A DNA stretch of 64,000 nt, from NCBI RefSeq assembly GCF_002075795.1, contig NZ_CP020472.1:1223001-1287000 (forward strand), written 5' to 3'. This DNA is from Shewanella japonica. GTDB taxonomy: Bacteria; Pseudomonadota; Gammaproteobacteria; Enterobacterales; Shewanellaceae. Of the stretch, positions 37,333 through 48,387 are shown in pieces. Position 1 is the stretch's first letter. Every line of letters starts with the position of its first letter. A model generated the notes under the pieces. It saw only the letters and a list, made by a program, of their open reading frames with translations, searched no databases and was not told where the DNA came from. The position numbers and the translations under genes are program-made.

Positions 37333-37650
37333 GTGACTATGCGCCCTAAATAGAGTGTTGCTTTATAATACTGACCATAGTCTGCATTGTAAAAACTGCT
37401 TTGCGCTTTTTGCATTTTTATTAGCCAATAGAAGTAAATATCGAAAGATTACTATGCATGTTAGGGATTTACCTGCATCATAAACATTAATGAAATTGGT
37501 CTAATTTCCTATGGTTTTGTTAACAAGATAGAATAAATAGAAAAAATATAGACAATTATTCGGTTTTGTTAAGCCAATTGTGTTTTTCATTTTTGCAATT
37601 CAGTAGAATAGCCTAATTAATGATCCCGCGAAGAACTTAAAACGAGTCAC
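37333..37650. other. Divergent intergenic region lolB / hemA
   Basis: 318 AT-rich bases that must carry promoters for both the lolB and hemA operons. A TTGCAA at 37593-37598 and a TAGAAT at 37604-37609 are possible promoter elements, but spacing does not fit a single clear sigma70 promoter. No small gene found. Confidence 0.5.
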
Positions 37651-38901
37651 ATGAGCCTAGTAGCAATCGGAATAAATCATAAAACCGCCACGGTAGACCT
37701 TCGTGAGAAAGTCGCATTTTCACCAGATAAAATTCATGATGCCATGAAGAGTCTGGCGAGTCGCACAAGCTCAGGCGAAGCCGTGATTGTGTCGACATGT
37801 AATCGCACCGAGCTTTATTGTAATAATGGCTCGAAAGAAGACATTATTGAGTGGCTTGAAGATTATCATAACCTCACGCACGAAGAGCTCATGCCGTGTG
37901 TATATAGTTATGAAAACCATGAATGTGTTAAACATTTGATGCGTGTATCTTCTGGTCTTGATTCATTAGTCTTGGGTGAACCGCAAATTTTAGGTCAAGT
38001 GAAACAAGCTTTTGTGAAAGCAAAAGAGGCAGGTACGACTGCGGTAACGATTGACCGTTTGTTTCAAAACACCTTCTCTGTGGCGAAAAAAGTCCGCACC
38101 GAAACTGAAATTGGCGCTGCAGCTGTATCAGTGGCCTTTGCCGCTGTTAGTATGGCTAAACACATTTTCTCTTCGCTTAGTACCACCAATGTCCTGTTAA
38201 TTGGTGCCGGTGAAACCATTGAGCTTGTCGCAAAACATTTAAAAGATAATGAAGTTGCCGGTATTGTTGTAGCAAACCGGACAGTTGAACGTGCACAGGC
38301 TATGTGTGAAGAGTTCAATGCAACAGCAATTACACTACAAGAAATTCCAGACTATCTACCTAAAGCCGATATCGTGATATCCTCTACCGCCAGCCCGTTA
38401 CCTATATTAGGTAAAGGCATGGTAGAAAAGGCGCTAAAACAACGTCGACATCAGCCAATGCTGCTAGTTGATATTGCAGTTCCTAGAGATATAGAAGCAG
38501 AAGTTGGCGAATTAGACGATGCTTTCCTTTATACTGTGGACGATTTACACAGTATCATTGAACAGAACATGGCTTCACGTAAAGAAGCCGCCGAGCAAGC
38601 AGAGATAATTGCTGATGAGCAAGCCCATGTATTTATGGAGTGGGTACGTTCATTAGAGTCTGTAGATAGTATTCGAGAATACCGAAGCCAGAGTTTGGCA
38701 ATAAAAGATGAATTAGTAGAGCGCGCCTTGAACAAATTGACTCAAGGTGGTGACAATGAACAGGTGATTTTAGAGCTGGCAAACCGGCTAACCAATCGCT
38801 TAATCCATGCACCAACACAAGCGTTAACTTCTGCTAGCCGTCAAGGAGACTTGAATACCTTAGGCCAATTACGCGTCACGCTTGGTTTAGATAAAAATTA
38901 A
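37651..38901 (+). CDS. hemA: Glutamyl-tRNA reductase
   Basis: 416 residues, full length. First enzyme of C5-type haem synthesis, converting Glu-tRNA to glutamate-1-semialdehyde. The catalytic-cysteine region [13 protein letters not shown] is intact, as are [12 protein letters not shown], the NADPH-binding [17 protein letters not shown] and DIAVPRDIE. Its ATG follows AACGAGTCAC. Fifteen bases separate it from prfA, so they are co-transcribed, as in E. coli. Confidence 0.98.
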   Translation: MSLVAIGINHKTATVDLREKVAFSPDKIHDAMKSLASRTSSGEAVIVSTCNRTELYCNNGSKEDIIEWLEDYHNLTHEELMPCVYSYENHECVKHLMRVSSGLDSLVLGEPQILGQVKQAFVKAKEAGTTAVTIDRLFQNTFSVAKKVRTETEIGAAAVSVAFAAVSMAKHIFSSLSTTNVLLIGAGETIELVAKHLKDNEVAGIVVANRTVERAQAMCEEFNATAITLQEIPDYLPKADIVISSTASPLPILGKGMVEKALKQRRHQPMLLVDIAVPRDIEAEVGELDDAFLYTVDDLHSIIEQNMASRKEAAEQAEIIADEQAHVFMEWVRSLESVDSIREYRSQSLAIKDELVERALNKLTQGGDNEQVILELANRLTNRLIHAPTQALTSASRQGDLNTLGQLRVTLGLDKN

Positions 38902-38916
38902 GGTAACAAAGCTAAA

Positions 38917-40002
38917 ATGAAAGAGTCGGTTATTCGCAAGCTGGAAGGCTTGCTTGAACGTAATGAAGAAGTGTTGGCATTACTCAGTGATGCAGAAGTT
39001 ATTGCGGATCAAGACCGCTTTCGTGCTTTATCAAAAGAATTTTCTCAATTAGAAGATATCGTTAAAAGCTTCACTGCATTCCAAGAGGCGCAAGAGAATC
39101 TTGAGTCAGCTAATGAAATGTTAGCTGAGGACGATGCAGAAATGCGCGAAATGGCGCAAGAAGAAATCAAAGAAGCAAAATCAGAAATTGCACGTCTTGA
39201 AGACGAATTGCAAATTTTACTGCTGCCTAAAGATCCTAATGATGATCGTAACGCCTTTATTGAAATCCGTGCAGGTGCCGGTGGCGATGAGGCCGCGATT
39301 TTTGCTGGCGATTTATTCCGTATGTACTCTCGTTACTGCGAATCTAATAAATGGCAAATGGAAATCATGAACGCTAATGAAGGCGAACATGGTGGATTTA
39401 AAGAATTAATCGTACAAGTTACTGGTGAAGGCGTTTACGGTAAGCTTAAATTTGAATCAGGCGGACACCGTGTTCAACGTGTACCTGAAACTGAATCACA
39501 AGGCCGTGTTCATACCTCTGCTGTTACTGTTGTGGTACTGCCAGAAATTCCAGAAGCTGAACAAATTTCGATTAACCCTGCTGATTTAAAAGTGGACACG
39601 TTCCGTGCATCAGGTGCGGGTGGTCAGCACGTTAACAAAACCGATTCTGCAATTCGTATTACTCACGTTCCTTCAGGGATTGTGGTTGAATGTCAGGATC
39701 AGCGCTCGCAACATAAAAACCGTGCACAAGCGATGAGCGTACTTTCTGCTCGCTTACAAGCGGTTGAAGATGAAAAGCGTCGCAGCGAAGAAGAGTCTAC
39801 TCGTCGTAACTTAGTGGCCAGTGGTGATCGTTCTGAACGTATTCGTACTTATAACTTCCCACAGGGGCGTATGAGTGAGCATCGCATTAATTTAACCTTA
39901 TATCGTTTAAATGAAATTATGGAAGGTGATTTGAATTCAATCATCGAGCCATTGATGCAAGAAGAACAAGCTGATTTGCTTGCTGCGTTAGCAGACGACT
40001 AA
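38917..40002 (+). CDS. prfA: Peptide chain release factor 1
   Basis: 361 residues. RF1 ends translation at UAA and UAG. The GGQ motif that reaches the peptidyl-transferase centre is in [17 protein letters not shown], and the tripeptide anticodon element P-x-T region is present in the centre (RVPETESQG). The glutamine of GGQ is methylated by PrmC, which is encoded next. Confidence 0.98.
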   Translation: MKESVIRKLEGLLERNEEVLALLSDAEVIADQDRFRALSKEFSQLEDIVKSFTAFQEAQENLESANEMLAEDDAEMREMAQEEIKEAKSEIARLEDELQILLLPKDPNDDRNAFIEIRAGAGGDEAAIFAGDLFRMYSRYCESNKWQMEIMNANEGEHGGFKELIVQVTGEGVYGKLKFESGGHRVQRVPETESQGRVHTSAVTVVVLPEIPEAEQISINPADLKVDTFRASGAGGQHVNKTDSAIRITHVPSGIVVECQDQRSQHKNRAQAMSVLSARLQAVEDEKRRSEEESTRRNLVASGDRSERIRTYNFPQGRMSEHRINLTLYRLNEIMEGDLNSIIEPLMQEEQADLLAALADD

Positions 40003-40037
40003 TTCCAATGATTGATTCCATTGAATAAGGAGTGACG

Positions 40038-40895
40038 TTGTCACATTCTTCTTTTTCTACCATTGCGGAATCTTTGCAATGGGCCTATAGCCAATTAGTC
40101 GACTCGTCAGAGTCGGCTCATATCGATGCAGAAGCTTTGCTTCTGCATTGTCTTAATAAACAACGTAGTTATCTTTACACTTGGCCAGAAAAAGTGCTGA
40201 CTGCGGATCAATTTAAAGCTTACCAAACGATGATTGAAAAGCGTCAACAAGGGGTTCCTGTTGCGCATATCATTGGTGAACGTGAGTTTTGGTCATTGCC
40301 GTTTATTGTAAATGCCACAACGTTAATCCCAAGACCGGATACCGAGATCTTAGTTGAAACGGCATTAAACTTACCTTTAGCTGGCAATGCTAAAGTGCTT
40401 GATTTAGGGACAGGCACTGGAGCAATTGCTTTATCGTTAGCATCAGAGCGCCCACAGTGGCACATGACTGCAATCGATAAAATTGAGGATGCGGTAGCGC
40501 TTGCAAAAGCCAATCGTGACAACCTTAATTTACCGCATGTTGAGATATTACAATCGGATTGGTTTAGTGCTGTTGAGCATCAAGACTTTAATTTGATTGT
40601 GTCTAATCCTCCTTATATTGATGAAACCGATGTGCATCTTGATTTAGGCGATGTGCGTTTTGAACCATCGAGTGCGCTAACTGCGGCAGAACAGGGCTTT
40701 GCTGATTTATTTCATATCGCCCAGCACGCGACGAAACACTTATCTAACGGTGGATATCTATTGTTAGAACATGGTTTTGAACAAGCACTCACGGTTAGAC
40801 AAAAGCTGATTGATTTAGGTTATGTCAACGTTGCTACAGTACGTGATTTTGGTAGCAATGACCGTTGTACCCTTGGTCAGTGGCGCGGGGAATAA
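40038..40895 (+). CDS. prmC: Release factor glutamine N5-methyltransferase PrmC
   Basis: 285 residues. The TTG at 40038 is chosen because AAGGAG ends five bases before it; the GTG at 40032 overlaps that site. PrmC methylates the GGQ glutamine of RF1 and RF2. The SAM-binding motif VLDLGTGTGAIALSLA and the catalytic NPPY (LIVSNPPYIDE) are present. HemK-type N-terminal helices come first. Confidence 0.96.
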   Translation: MSHSSFSTIAESLQWAYSQLVDSSESAHIDAEALLLHCLNKQRSYLYTWPEKVLTADQFKAYQTMIEKRQQGVPVAHIIGEREFWSLPFIVNATTLIPRPDTEILVETALNLPLAGNAKVLDLGTGTGAIALSLASERPQWHMTAIDKIEDAVALAKANRDNLNLPHVEILQSDWFSAVEHQDFNLIVSNPPYIDETDVHLDLGDVRFEPSSALTAAEQGFADLFHIAQHATKHLSNGGYLLLEHGFEQALTVRQKLIDLGYVNVATVRDFGSNDRCTLGQWRGE

Positions 40896-41050
40896 ACCTC
40901 AGTAAGCTCTGCGCTTCGAATATATAAGCTATTAGTATGCTAATACGATTAGCGTACTGTCATAGGCTGTTTTTCCTAACATTGCTATCAGGCTGCTTGA
41001 TGAAGTAAACTAGCGGCCATTTTATCTGTAGAGCAAAGAGAAAAACAATA

Positions 41051-41446
41051 ATGGAAACCTTTTACAGTTTATATCCTGCTGTTAAGCATACGCACTTAAC
41101 GTTCATCTTTTTAAGTGTGGTATTCTTTATTACTCGCTTTGTACTGCACATGCGTCAATCGCCTGTTATGGACAAGAAGTTTGTCAAAGTTGCACCACAC
41201 GTAATTGATACCTTCTTATTATTGTCAGGACTGACATTATGCTTCATGATCAAGCAGTATCCATTTGTAGATGAATGGATGACAGAGAAGTTAATTGCCG
41301 TACTTGCCTACATTGGTCTAGGTGTAATGGCATTAAAAGGTAACCGCAATAAATTCTTTAAAATCTTTGCCTTTTTAGGCGCTATTGGATGGCTCGTATT
41401 GGCTGCCAGGCTGGCTCATTTTAAACAAGTTGTATTAATGGGTTAA
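41051..41446 (+). CDS. SirB2 family membrane protein
   Basis: 131 residues with four membrane helices (FIFLSVVFFITRFVLHM, FLLLSGLTLCFMI, LIAVLAYIGLGVMAL, FKIFAFLGAIGWLVLAA). The histidine-rich first helix region (YPAVKHTHLTF) is typical. Function unknown; the gene is conserved between prmC and sirB1 in gammaproteobacteria. Confidence 0.92.
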   Translation: METFYSLYPAVKHTHLTFIFLSVVFFITRFVLHMRQSPVMDKKFVKVAPHVIDTFLLLSGLTLCFMIKQYPFVDEWMTEKLIAVLAYIGLGVMALKGNRNKFFKIFAFLGAIGWLVLAARLAHFKQVVLMG

Positions 41447-41455
41447 TAGAGTTTC

Positions 41456-42244
41456 ATGGCTAAACATCAAATGAATGATGCAGTTAAGATCCCCGAAACT
41501 GCATTCGAAATAACGCAACATCTCGGTTTTTCACAAGAAAAAAAAGCACTCTGGGCTTGGTATGAAATTGCAGGTTCAGTGATGAGTTTGCATGTGGAAG
41601 ATCCGCAGCAACGTTTTGACGGTTTATTACGCTGGTTTTATAACGATCTTGGCTTTTGTGCCCGTGAAGATTATTTCAGTGTCGAAGCGGCAGATTTAGG
41701 CAGTTGTATTATGAGCCGTCAAGGTAATAGTACTACTCTTGCAACTGTTTTAGTGTTGCTGGCTAAGCAGTTGGACATCACCTTAGATGCTGTTTTGTTG
41801 CCGGGGCAAACCGTTGTTCGTTCTCGTATCAATGACGAAATGAAGTACTTTGACCCGCTAACGGGTGAGACATTAACACGTAACCAACTGCATTTATTAG
41901 TGCGTGGTGAGTTAGGTAATGCTGCCCAGATGAAGCCTAAGTACCTTAAAACGGCAACACTTAAGCGTCTGATTTCTCGCATGATACATGAGCTTAAAGC
42001 AGGCTGTATTGTGACGCATCAATTTGAGCAAGCAATGGAGTGCTGTAATTTATTATTACAATGGCACCCAGATGATGTGAACTTGAATCGTGAAAGAGCC
42101 TTCATTGCACAGCAACTCGGTTGTATTAAAGTGGCAATGTCAGATCTACAGCACTTTGTAGACAGTAGCCCGCACGATCCTGTGACTGAAATTGTTAAAA
42201 TGCAATTAAAAGAGCTCAGTCAACAGCCGCAAACGTACCATTAA
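41456..42244 (+). CDS. SirB1 family protein (transglutaminase-like fold plus TPR)
   Basis: 262 residues. The N-terminal part has the SirB1 signature FCAREDYFSVEAADLGSCI then TTLATVLVLLAKQLDI, related to the transglutaminase-like fold, and the C-terminus has TPR-like helices (AMECCNLLLQWHPDDVNL). Starts nine bases after sirB2. Role unknown; it lies in the conserved hemA-kdsA block. Confidence 0.9.
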   Translation: MAKHQMNDAVKIPETAFEITQHLGFSQEKKALWAWYEIAGSVMSLHVEDPQQRFDGLLRWFYNDLGFCAREDYFSVEAADLGSCIMSRQGNSTTLATVLVLLAKQLDITLDAVLLPGQTVVRSRINDEMKYFDPLTGETLTRNQLHLLVRGELGNAAQMKPKYLKTATLKRLISRMIHELKAGCIVTHQFEQAMECCNLLLQWHPDDVNLNRERAFIAQQLGCIKVAMSDLQHFVDSSPHDPVTEIVKMQLKELSQQPQTYH

Positions 42245-42265
42245 CCGACTGACTGCACATCGATA

Positions 42266-42290
42266 TTCAGGCTCATTTTATGAGCCTGAA
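42266..42290 (+). terminator. Terminator after sirB1
   Basis: A 10-bp perfect stem TTCAGGCTCA / TGAGCCTGAA, TTTTA loop, then seven T's, 22 bases after the sirB1 stop. This cuts the ancestral operon before the inserted DUF819 gene. Confidence 0.9.
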
Positions 42291-42457
42291 TTTTTTTGTT
42301 TCAAATGAGAACCTTGTTAACTAGGACGTGATCAATGTTATCGAGTGAGGTAGTTCAAGCAAACACCATGTAACTGCTGCTCAAAACAAGATTATCGATT
42401 ACAGTACCAAGCTCATTAGCGATAAAGGCTAATGTAGCAGATATAACAATAATACGA

Positions 42458-42489
42458 TTGACAAAAATAAGTACGATTAAACGTATATA
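42458..42489 (+). promoter_or_regulatory. Possible promoter of the DUF819 gene
   Basis: A perfect TTGACA at 42458-42463 and a TATATA at 42484-42489. The spacer is 20 bases, longer than optimal, so the call is tentative. A separate promoter is expected because a terminator precedes the gene. Confidence 0.35.
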
Positions 42490-42537
42490 ACAATAAAAAT
42501 ATTTCACTATGACATGCATTCGCAAGGGAGATTGTTC

Positions 42538-43791
42538 ATGACAACCAGTCCTATGGTTACTAATGACGCAACAGCATTAGGCCTGTTAGCCGTTATTCTC
42601 GGCTTTGTTTTTTATACCAGCTCATCATCAAGTCCATTCTGGCAAAAGTTTTATAAATTCATTCCAGCCTTATTACTGTGTTACTTCTTGCCTTCATTAT
42701 TAAATACGTTTGGCATTGTCGATGGTGATACCTCAAAGCTTTACTATGTCGCATCCCGTTATTTATTGCCTGCTTGTTTAGTGTTACTGATTTTAAGTGT
42801 CGATTTAAAAGCAATTCTCAGTTTAGGCCCTAAAGCCATTGTGATGTTTTTAACAGGCACAGTAGGCATTGTTATCGGTGGCCCCATTGCACTATTAATC
42901 ATTTCAGCGATAAACCCTGACGTATTAGGTGGTAACGGTCCAGATGCGGTTTGGCGCGGTATGACGACGCTTGCGGGCAGCTGGATTGGTGGTGGTGCAA
43001 ACCAAGCATCGATGAAAGAGATATATGAAGCGGGTGGTAATATCTTTTCGGTGATGGTCACGGTTGATGTGATTGTGGCTAATATTTGGATGGCTGTTTT
43101 ATTACTCATGGCCTCAAGAGCTAAACAGATTGATGCTAGAACGGGGGCTGACACCACAGCACTTGAAGCATTAAAAGAAAAAGTAGAAAAGTATCATGCT
43201 GAAAATGCCCGTATACCGTCATTACGTGATTTAATGCTGATAGTGGCAATAGGCTTTGGGGTAACAGGGTTAGCTCATTTTGCCGCAGACTTTTTAGGGC
43301 CATTTTTTGAAACCAACTATCCTTGGACTCGAGATTACAGCTTAACCTCGAAGTTCTTCTGGTTAGTGGTATTAGTGACATCAATTGGTTTGGCTTTATC
43401 ATTTAGCCCAGTTAAGCATTTAGAAGCCGCTGGCGCATCTAAAGTCGCGTCGGCGTTTTTATATATTTTGGTGGCGACCATTGGTTTGCACATGGATGTA
43501 TCAAAACTCGCAGACGAGCAAAACTTGTGGTATTTCGCCATCGGAATTATATGGATGATTGTGCATGCTAGTTTTATGTTACTAGTGGCCAAATTAATCA
43601 AAGCCCCATTGTTTTATATGGCAGTGGGAAGTCAGGCAAACGTTGGCGGCGCAGCATCAGCGCCAGTGGTTGCCGCCGCCTTCCATCCAGCTTTAGCGCC
43701 TGTGGGCGTATTGTTAGCGGTATTGGGCTATGCTGTAGGAACGTATATGGCATGGTTATGCGGACAGCTATTACAAATTATTGCTGTTTAG
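42538..43791 (+). CDS. DUF819 family membrane protein (YjcL-like)
   Basis: 417 residues from the ATG at 42538, which has AGGGAG eight bases upstream. About twelve membrane helices and the family signature MTTLAGSWIGGGANQASMKE; a second half with ASPVVAAAFHPALAPVGVLL. DUF819 proteins are probable transporters with no known substrate. It interrupts the usual sirB1-kdsA adjacency. Confidence 0.9.
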   Translation: MTTSPMVTNDATALGLLAVILGFVFYTSSSSSPFWQKFYKFIPALLLCYFLPSLLNTFGIVDGDTSKLYYVASRYLLPACLVLLILSVDLKAILSLGPKAIVMFLTGTVGIVIGGPIALLIISAINPDVLGGNGPDAVWRGMTTLAGSWIGGGANQASMKEIYEAGGNIFSVMVTVDVIVANIWMAVLLLMASRAKQIDARTGADTTALEALKEKVEKYHAENARIPSLRDLMLIVAIGFGVTGLAHFAADFLGPFFETNYPWTRDYSLTSKFFWLVVLVTSIGLALSFSPVKHLEAAGASKVASAFLYILVATIGLHMDVSKLADEQNLWYFAIGIIWMIVHASFMLLVAKLIKAPLFYMAVGSQANVGGAASAPVVAAAFHPALAPVGVLLAVLGYAVGTYMAWLCGQLLQIIAV

Positions 43792-43833
43792 CCTTATTAT
43801 ATGGCGCTGGATAACCAGCGCATTGAATGTTGA

Positions 43834-44697
<864 letters not shown>

Positions 44698-44710
44698 ATA
44701 AGAGATGTTT

Positions 44711-44748
44711 AAAAAGCCCTGAACTTATTGCTAAGTTCAGGGCTTTTT
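44711..44748 (+). terminator. Terminator of kdsA
   Basis: A 17-bp perfect stem AAAAAGCCCTGAACTTA and its complement with a TTGC loop and a T-run, 14 bases after the stop. Confidence 0.95.
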
Positions 44749-45423
44749 TGTGGCTTAATATTTAAATTTTATTACTTTAAGTTAACGGCTTTAATTAAGA
44801 GTAATTGATGATTATTAGTGTTTTAGTTTGAAATAAGATCAAGGTGGTGGCGCCCCGCCGACACCAGAGCAAGAAGGGGGAAACAGCTCACCCCTGTTGC
44901 TTTTCGCTAAGAGCTACGCCCCAGTAGCTCAGGCGAAATTTAAACAGCAAAATTTCCAACAGAGAATCATCTAGCTTTAAACTTCGTTTGTAGTTCTTAC
45001 GCGTTTTTGCTTCAAACCTTGTTTACTATTTTGAAAACTCTACGTCATGGCACTTTGTTAATATCAGTTTTAGTCATATGGATTTCACACAGGAATTCCA
45101 AATGAAGGTTGGAAATAAAAGATGAGCTAGCAAGAGAAACTCATGTGGCAAAGAGCGCAAATATCACCTTATATTTCTAAAATATTGCGCACTATATCTG
45201 ACCTTAAAGTGCTAGATAGATATACAGTTATCATTTTACACGAATGATTCTTGAGTAAAGTGAGCAAAAGTCGGATTATTTTCGCTCGATAAACTGCTAG
45301 ATATTTGATAAGTTGTTGAATCTAAAGTTATTGGTAAAAGGTTGTAGAGACCTCTACATCAAAGCGCTCACTTTTGCGGGCTTGATATTAATAAAATGGG
45401 TGTTGAATTTTCGTTTTATTCAT
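44749..45423. other. Non-coding region between kdsA and the cassette array
   Basis: 675 bases without a credible gene. Copy 3 of the dispersed repeat (44843-44975) is here. The rest is AT-rich. I looked for an integron attI site and an integrase gene next to the array and found neither. Confidence 0.55.
44843..44975 (+). repeat. Dispersed intergenic repeat, copy 3
   Basis: Diverged copy beginning GTGGTGGCGCCCCGCCGACA, with a GC hairpin, then AGCAAAATTTCCAACAGAGA and ATCATCTAGC. The motif order matches copies near 32 kb. Confidence 0.6.
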
Positions 45424-45512
45424 ACTAAACAGTCGGTTGGCTTAGCATGGTTGCTACTAAGCTGAATTTTAGCCGGAAGATTATCGAGCAGCTATATAAT
45501 AAGCTGTTATAA
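45424..45512 (+). repeat. Degenerate attC site (left end of cassette array)
   Basis: The core CAGTCGGTTGGCTTAGCATG followed by CTAAGCTGAATTTTAGCCGG resembles the central part of the better attC sites downstream (CAGTTGGCT ... ATTTTAGCCAAC). The right-hand box would be GTTATAA at 45506-45512. No convincing left box was found, so this is either a decayed attC or chance. Confidence 0.4.
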
Positions 45513-45526
45513 GTTTCGAGAGTTCT

Positions 45527-45970
45527 GTGTATAAAATTAGTCAAAGTGTAATAAATAAAAGAAAAAGAAGCCCCTTTTTTGTTGCGTTGTACGTGATTGG
45601 ACTAGCTACTTTATTTTCCTTGCCATCAAAAGGAGCAGGTTTTGATTGGGTTAGGTTCACCTTTATTTTTGGCATTACAGGTGTTCTTGCTGTTGGCTCA
45701 AACATACTTGGTACTAGAAGATTTTTGGCGTTTACTAAAAACCATGAGATTCACCTTCTCAAAGAGGGCTTAAAGTCTATTGAGCAAGATGGATATAATG
45801 TACTTCCTTGGGAAAACGTAACTGAAGTAAAACAAAAAATAAAAGGTGGCAAAGTCATTAAGTTAGTTTTAAAAGCTTCTTCTGGTTCTATTGACCTAAG
45901 TAGCTACGGAAAACTTGATGAGTTATCTTCTGCTTTAAAACAATATGTAAAAACAGAATTGTGGAAATAA
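45527..45970 (+). CDS. Cassette gene 1: membrane protein with PH-like domain
   Basis: 147 residues from a GTG start. Two membrane helices (FFVALYVIGLATLFSL and FTFIFGITGVLAVGSNI) precede a soluble part, LLKEGLKSIEQDGYNVLPWE then VTEVKQKIKGGKVIKLVLKA, which has the strand pattern of bacterial PH domains. No known function. AT-rich and orphan-like, as expected of an integron cassette; attC follows three bases after the stop. Confidence 0.75.
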   Translation: MYKISQSVINKRKRSPFFVALYVIGLATLFSLPSKGAGFDWVRFTFIFGITGVLAVGSNILGTRRFLAFTKNHEIHLLKEGLKSIEQDGYNVLPWENVTEVKQKIKGGKVIKLVLKASSGSIDLSSYGKLDELSSALKQYVKTELWK

Positions 45971-45972
45971 AC

Positions 45973-46073
45973 TTATAACAAGCCAATTAAGCGGGACTAA
46001 AAACAGTTTGCTCGGTTTCGCTTCGCTACACATTTTAGCAAACAATTTTTAGCCCCTTATTGGGGCGTTGAGG
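45973..46073 (+). repeat. attC site A
   Basis: About 100 bases from the left box TTATAAC to the right box GTTGAGG, with core CAGTTTGCTCGG ... CACATTTTAGCAAAC and GCCCCTTATTGGGGC next to the right box. Follows cassette gene 1. The IS1182-like element begins one or two bases after it. Confidence 0.85.
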
Positions 46074-47922
46074 CTGTAGAATTTCTCTCCAAATGACGTT
46101 TTCAACGTCTTTTACAAATAAACTTATCTGGTTGTTTTTTAACCTTGCGGCGTATCAATGTCTGTGATCTAATAGATATTATTCACCTACAGTAAATTGT
46201 TATGGCCAACTACAAGCCTGACTTATCCTGTCAAAGTAAATTCATTCCCATCAATTTTTCAGAGCAAATTCTGCCTGGTACGTTTGAGTATGCGCTTTGT
46301 TATATTATCGAGAATAAACTTGATTTATCGACATTTGATACCTGGTATAACAATGATAAAACGGGGGCAGCGGCGTATTCTCCCGCTGTGATGTTGAAGG
46401 TTATTTTACTCGGTTACGCTCATGGTTTAATCAGTAGCCGACGCATTGCCAAAGCTTGCGAAAACAATATTTTGTTCATGAGTGTGTCCGGTGACGTTCA
46501 GCCACATTACACTTCTATAGCGGGGTTTGTGGCTAAAATGCATGAGCAAATAGAACCCCTTTTTACCCAAGTGCTGATGATATGTGACGAAGAAGGATTA
46601 ATCGGTCGTAATATGTTCGCTATTGATGGTTGTAAGATGAAGTCAAATGCGAGTAAAGAATGGAGCGGCACATTCGATGAACTTGGTCGTAAAAGAGTTA
46701 AGCTACAGCGTGCAAGTCAGCGCATTATTGAGCGTCATCAAGCGCAAGATGGGCTAAGTGAAGAGCTCGCCACACAAGATTTAAAGCAAAAAGAAAAGCT
46801 GGATAAAAGTGCGGATAAAATTACGACATTCCTTGCGACACACAAAGAGAAGTTAGGCAGTCAAGGCAAGCCTGTAAAAAGTAATATCACCGATCCTGAC
46901 AGCGCCAAGATGACGACATCTAAAGGCACCATACAAGGTTATAACGGGATTGCGATAAATGATGATAAACATCAAATCATCCTACAAGCAAAAGCGTGGG
47001 GCTCGGTCGGTGAACAACAAACGCTCAAGCCTGCAGTCACGCAATTAAAACAACAGCTCGATAAACTCCATGTCGATATGCCCTCAAACGAACACACCAT
47101 TAAATTCACCGCAGACAGCGGGTTCAATAGTGAAGCTAATTTGGCATTTATGGCGCAAAGTGGCTTTGATGTTTACATTGCCGATAACCAATTTAGAAAA
47201 CGAAACCCGCTGTTTAAAGACAGTGAAACTTACGAAACAGAACAAGAAAAACGCAGATTTAAACGACGTCAGGGCAAGCCGCGCTTATTTACCTCTAGTG
47301 ACTTTCATTATGATGAAACCACTCAGACCTGCCGCTGTCCTGCGGGCAATGACATGTGGCGAAGTGGTATCAATGTTAAAAGTTATAACCAAGAGTACAC
47401 CCGATTCTGTGGTTACTTAAAAGACTGTAAAAACTGCCCGCTACAACAGCAATGCATGCGCAAACCGCCGATAAAAACGGGTCGGCAAGTACAGTTTAAG
47501 AATGATGAATCACGCAAAAAGCTCAGTTACATTGATAAGATGAAAGTGAAGATAGACAGCCCGATGGGACGACGACAATACAGCAAACGGCTCGGTTGTA
47601 TTGAGCCAGTATTTGGCAATATTACGGTCAATAAAGGCATGAACAAACTGACCTTACGAGGCCAAGAAAAAGTAAACGCCCAATGGCAACTGTATTGTCT
47701 TGTTCATAATATCGAGAAACTGCAACATAGTATGCATTAAGAGGGGAAGCCCTTTTTACCTTTAAAAGTGACGTCTAAAGCTTCACTTAAACCGCAATTA
47801 TCCCCACTTAAAATCAATGCTTGAAATCATAATGAAACCTAGGCTAAATGCTTGAATCAAAATAGGAACTCATATACTGTTTATTGATTGAACAATTAAT
47901 TTTAAACGAGTAATTCTACAAG
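46074..47922 (+). mobile_element. IS1182-like insertion sequence
   Basis: About 1.85 kb around the transposase. Imperfect terminal inverted repeats are TGTAGAATTTCTC at 46075-46087 and its relative GAGTAATTCTACA at 47908-47920. It abuts the right box of attC A on one side and a right-box-like CGTTATATGC on the other, so it sits in the cassette array and seems to have replaced a cassette. Exact ends and target duplication could not be fixed by eye. Confidence 0.7.
46202..47740 (+). CDS. IS1182-family DDE transposase
   Basis: 512 residues, apparently intact. N-terminal DUF772-type domain (AAYSPAVMLKVILLGYAHGL) followed by a DDE domain: FAIDGCKMKSNASKEWSG contains the first catalytic Asp, IKFTADSGFNSEANLAFM the second, and GCIEPVFGNITVNKGM the Glu region. 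A cysteine-rich stretch (CRCPAGNDMW ... CPLQQQCM) lies near the C-terminus as in IS1182 relatives. No frameshift, so possibly active. Confidence 0.9.
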   Translation: MANYKPDLSCQSKFIPINFSEQILPGTFEYALCYIIENKLDLSTFDTWYNNDKTGAAAYSPAVMLKVILLGYAHGLISSRRIAKACENNILFMSVSGDVQPHYTSIAGFVAKMHEQIEPLFTQVLMICDEEGLIGRNMFAIDGCKMKSNASKEWSGTFDELGRKRVKLQRASQRIIERHQAQDGLSEELATQDLKQKEKLDKSADKITTFLATHKEKLGSQGKPVKSNITDPDSAKMTTSKGTIQGYNGIAINDDKHQIILQAKAWGSVGEQQTLKPAVTQLKQQLDKLHVDMPSNEHTIKFTADSGFNSEANLAFMAQSGFDVYIADNQFRKRNPLFKDSETYETEQEKRRFKRRQGKPRLFTSSDFHYDETTQTCRCPAGNDMWRSGINVKSYNQEYTRFCGYLKDCKNCPLQQQCMRKPPIKTGRQVQFKNDESRKKLSYIDKMKVKIDSPMGRRQYSKRLGCIEPVFGNITVNKGMNKLTLRGQEKVNAQWQLYCLVHNIEKLQHSMH

Positions 47923-47947
47923 CTCGTTATATGCACTAAGGTCACGG

Positions 47948-48382
47948 ATGAAGCAGTATTCAGTTGTTAGAATTAAAAAGTTGAACCGAGAGTTCACATT
48001 TGATGAAAATCATATGGATACGCGTTCTCCCCAAGTTGGTGATGTAGCGACTATTGTAGATGTCTATGATGGAGCTTTTGACCTTGAGTGTTGCGACAAA
48101 GATGGCTGTACAATTTGGTTGGAAATCTTTGATTCTAAGGACGCTGAATTTGAAATTTTAGATGATTTACCTTCCATTAAATTATCCCAAAATGAGTTCA
48201 TAGAATTATTTAAATTCATGGAAAAGGCTAACGAATTATTTCATCAACCAATGAGGTATTCTGAGCCTGGTAAAGTAAAAGAATTTGCTCTGGCTAATTA
48301 CCCGCTAATTAAAAAGTTTTACTATGAAACTCTGTGGGATAAGTTGCCAGAAGCAGAAAAAGAGCGACGACTTGATGAGTAA
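47948..48382 (+). CDS. Cassette gene 2: small protein with DUF4926-like start
   Basis: 144 residues. The N-terminal half (VGDVATIVDVYDGAFDLEC then DGCTIWLEIFDS) has the short SH3-like strand pattern of DUF4926; the C-terminal half is helical (EFIELFKFMEKANELF, EKERRLDE). Function unknown. It follows a right-box-like CGTTATATGC at 47925 and is followed by attC B. Confidence 0.72.
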   Translation: MKQYSVVRIKKLNREFTFDENHMDTRSPQVGDVATIVDVYDGAFDLECCDKDGCTIWLEIFDSKDAEFEILDDLPSIKLSQNEFIELFKFMEKANELFHQPMRYSEPGKVKEFALANYPLIKKFYYETLWDKLPEAEKERRLDE

Positions 48383-48387
48383 CGTGC

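Noticed and set aside
44749..45512. Integron integrase or attI beside the array
   Set aside because: No tyrosine recombinase frame exists in the window and no attI-like site was recognised, so only a CALIN-type array is claimed.
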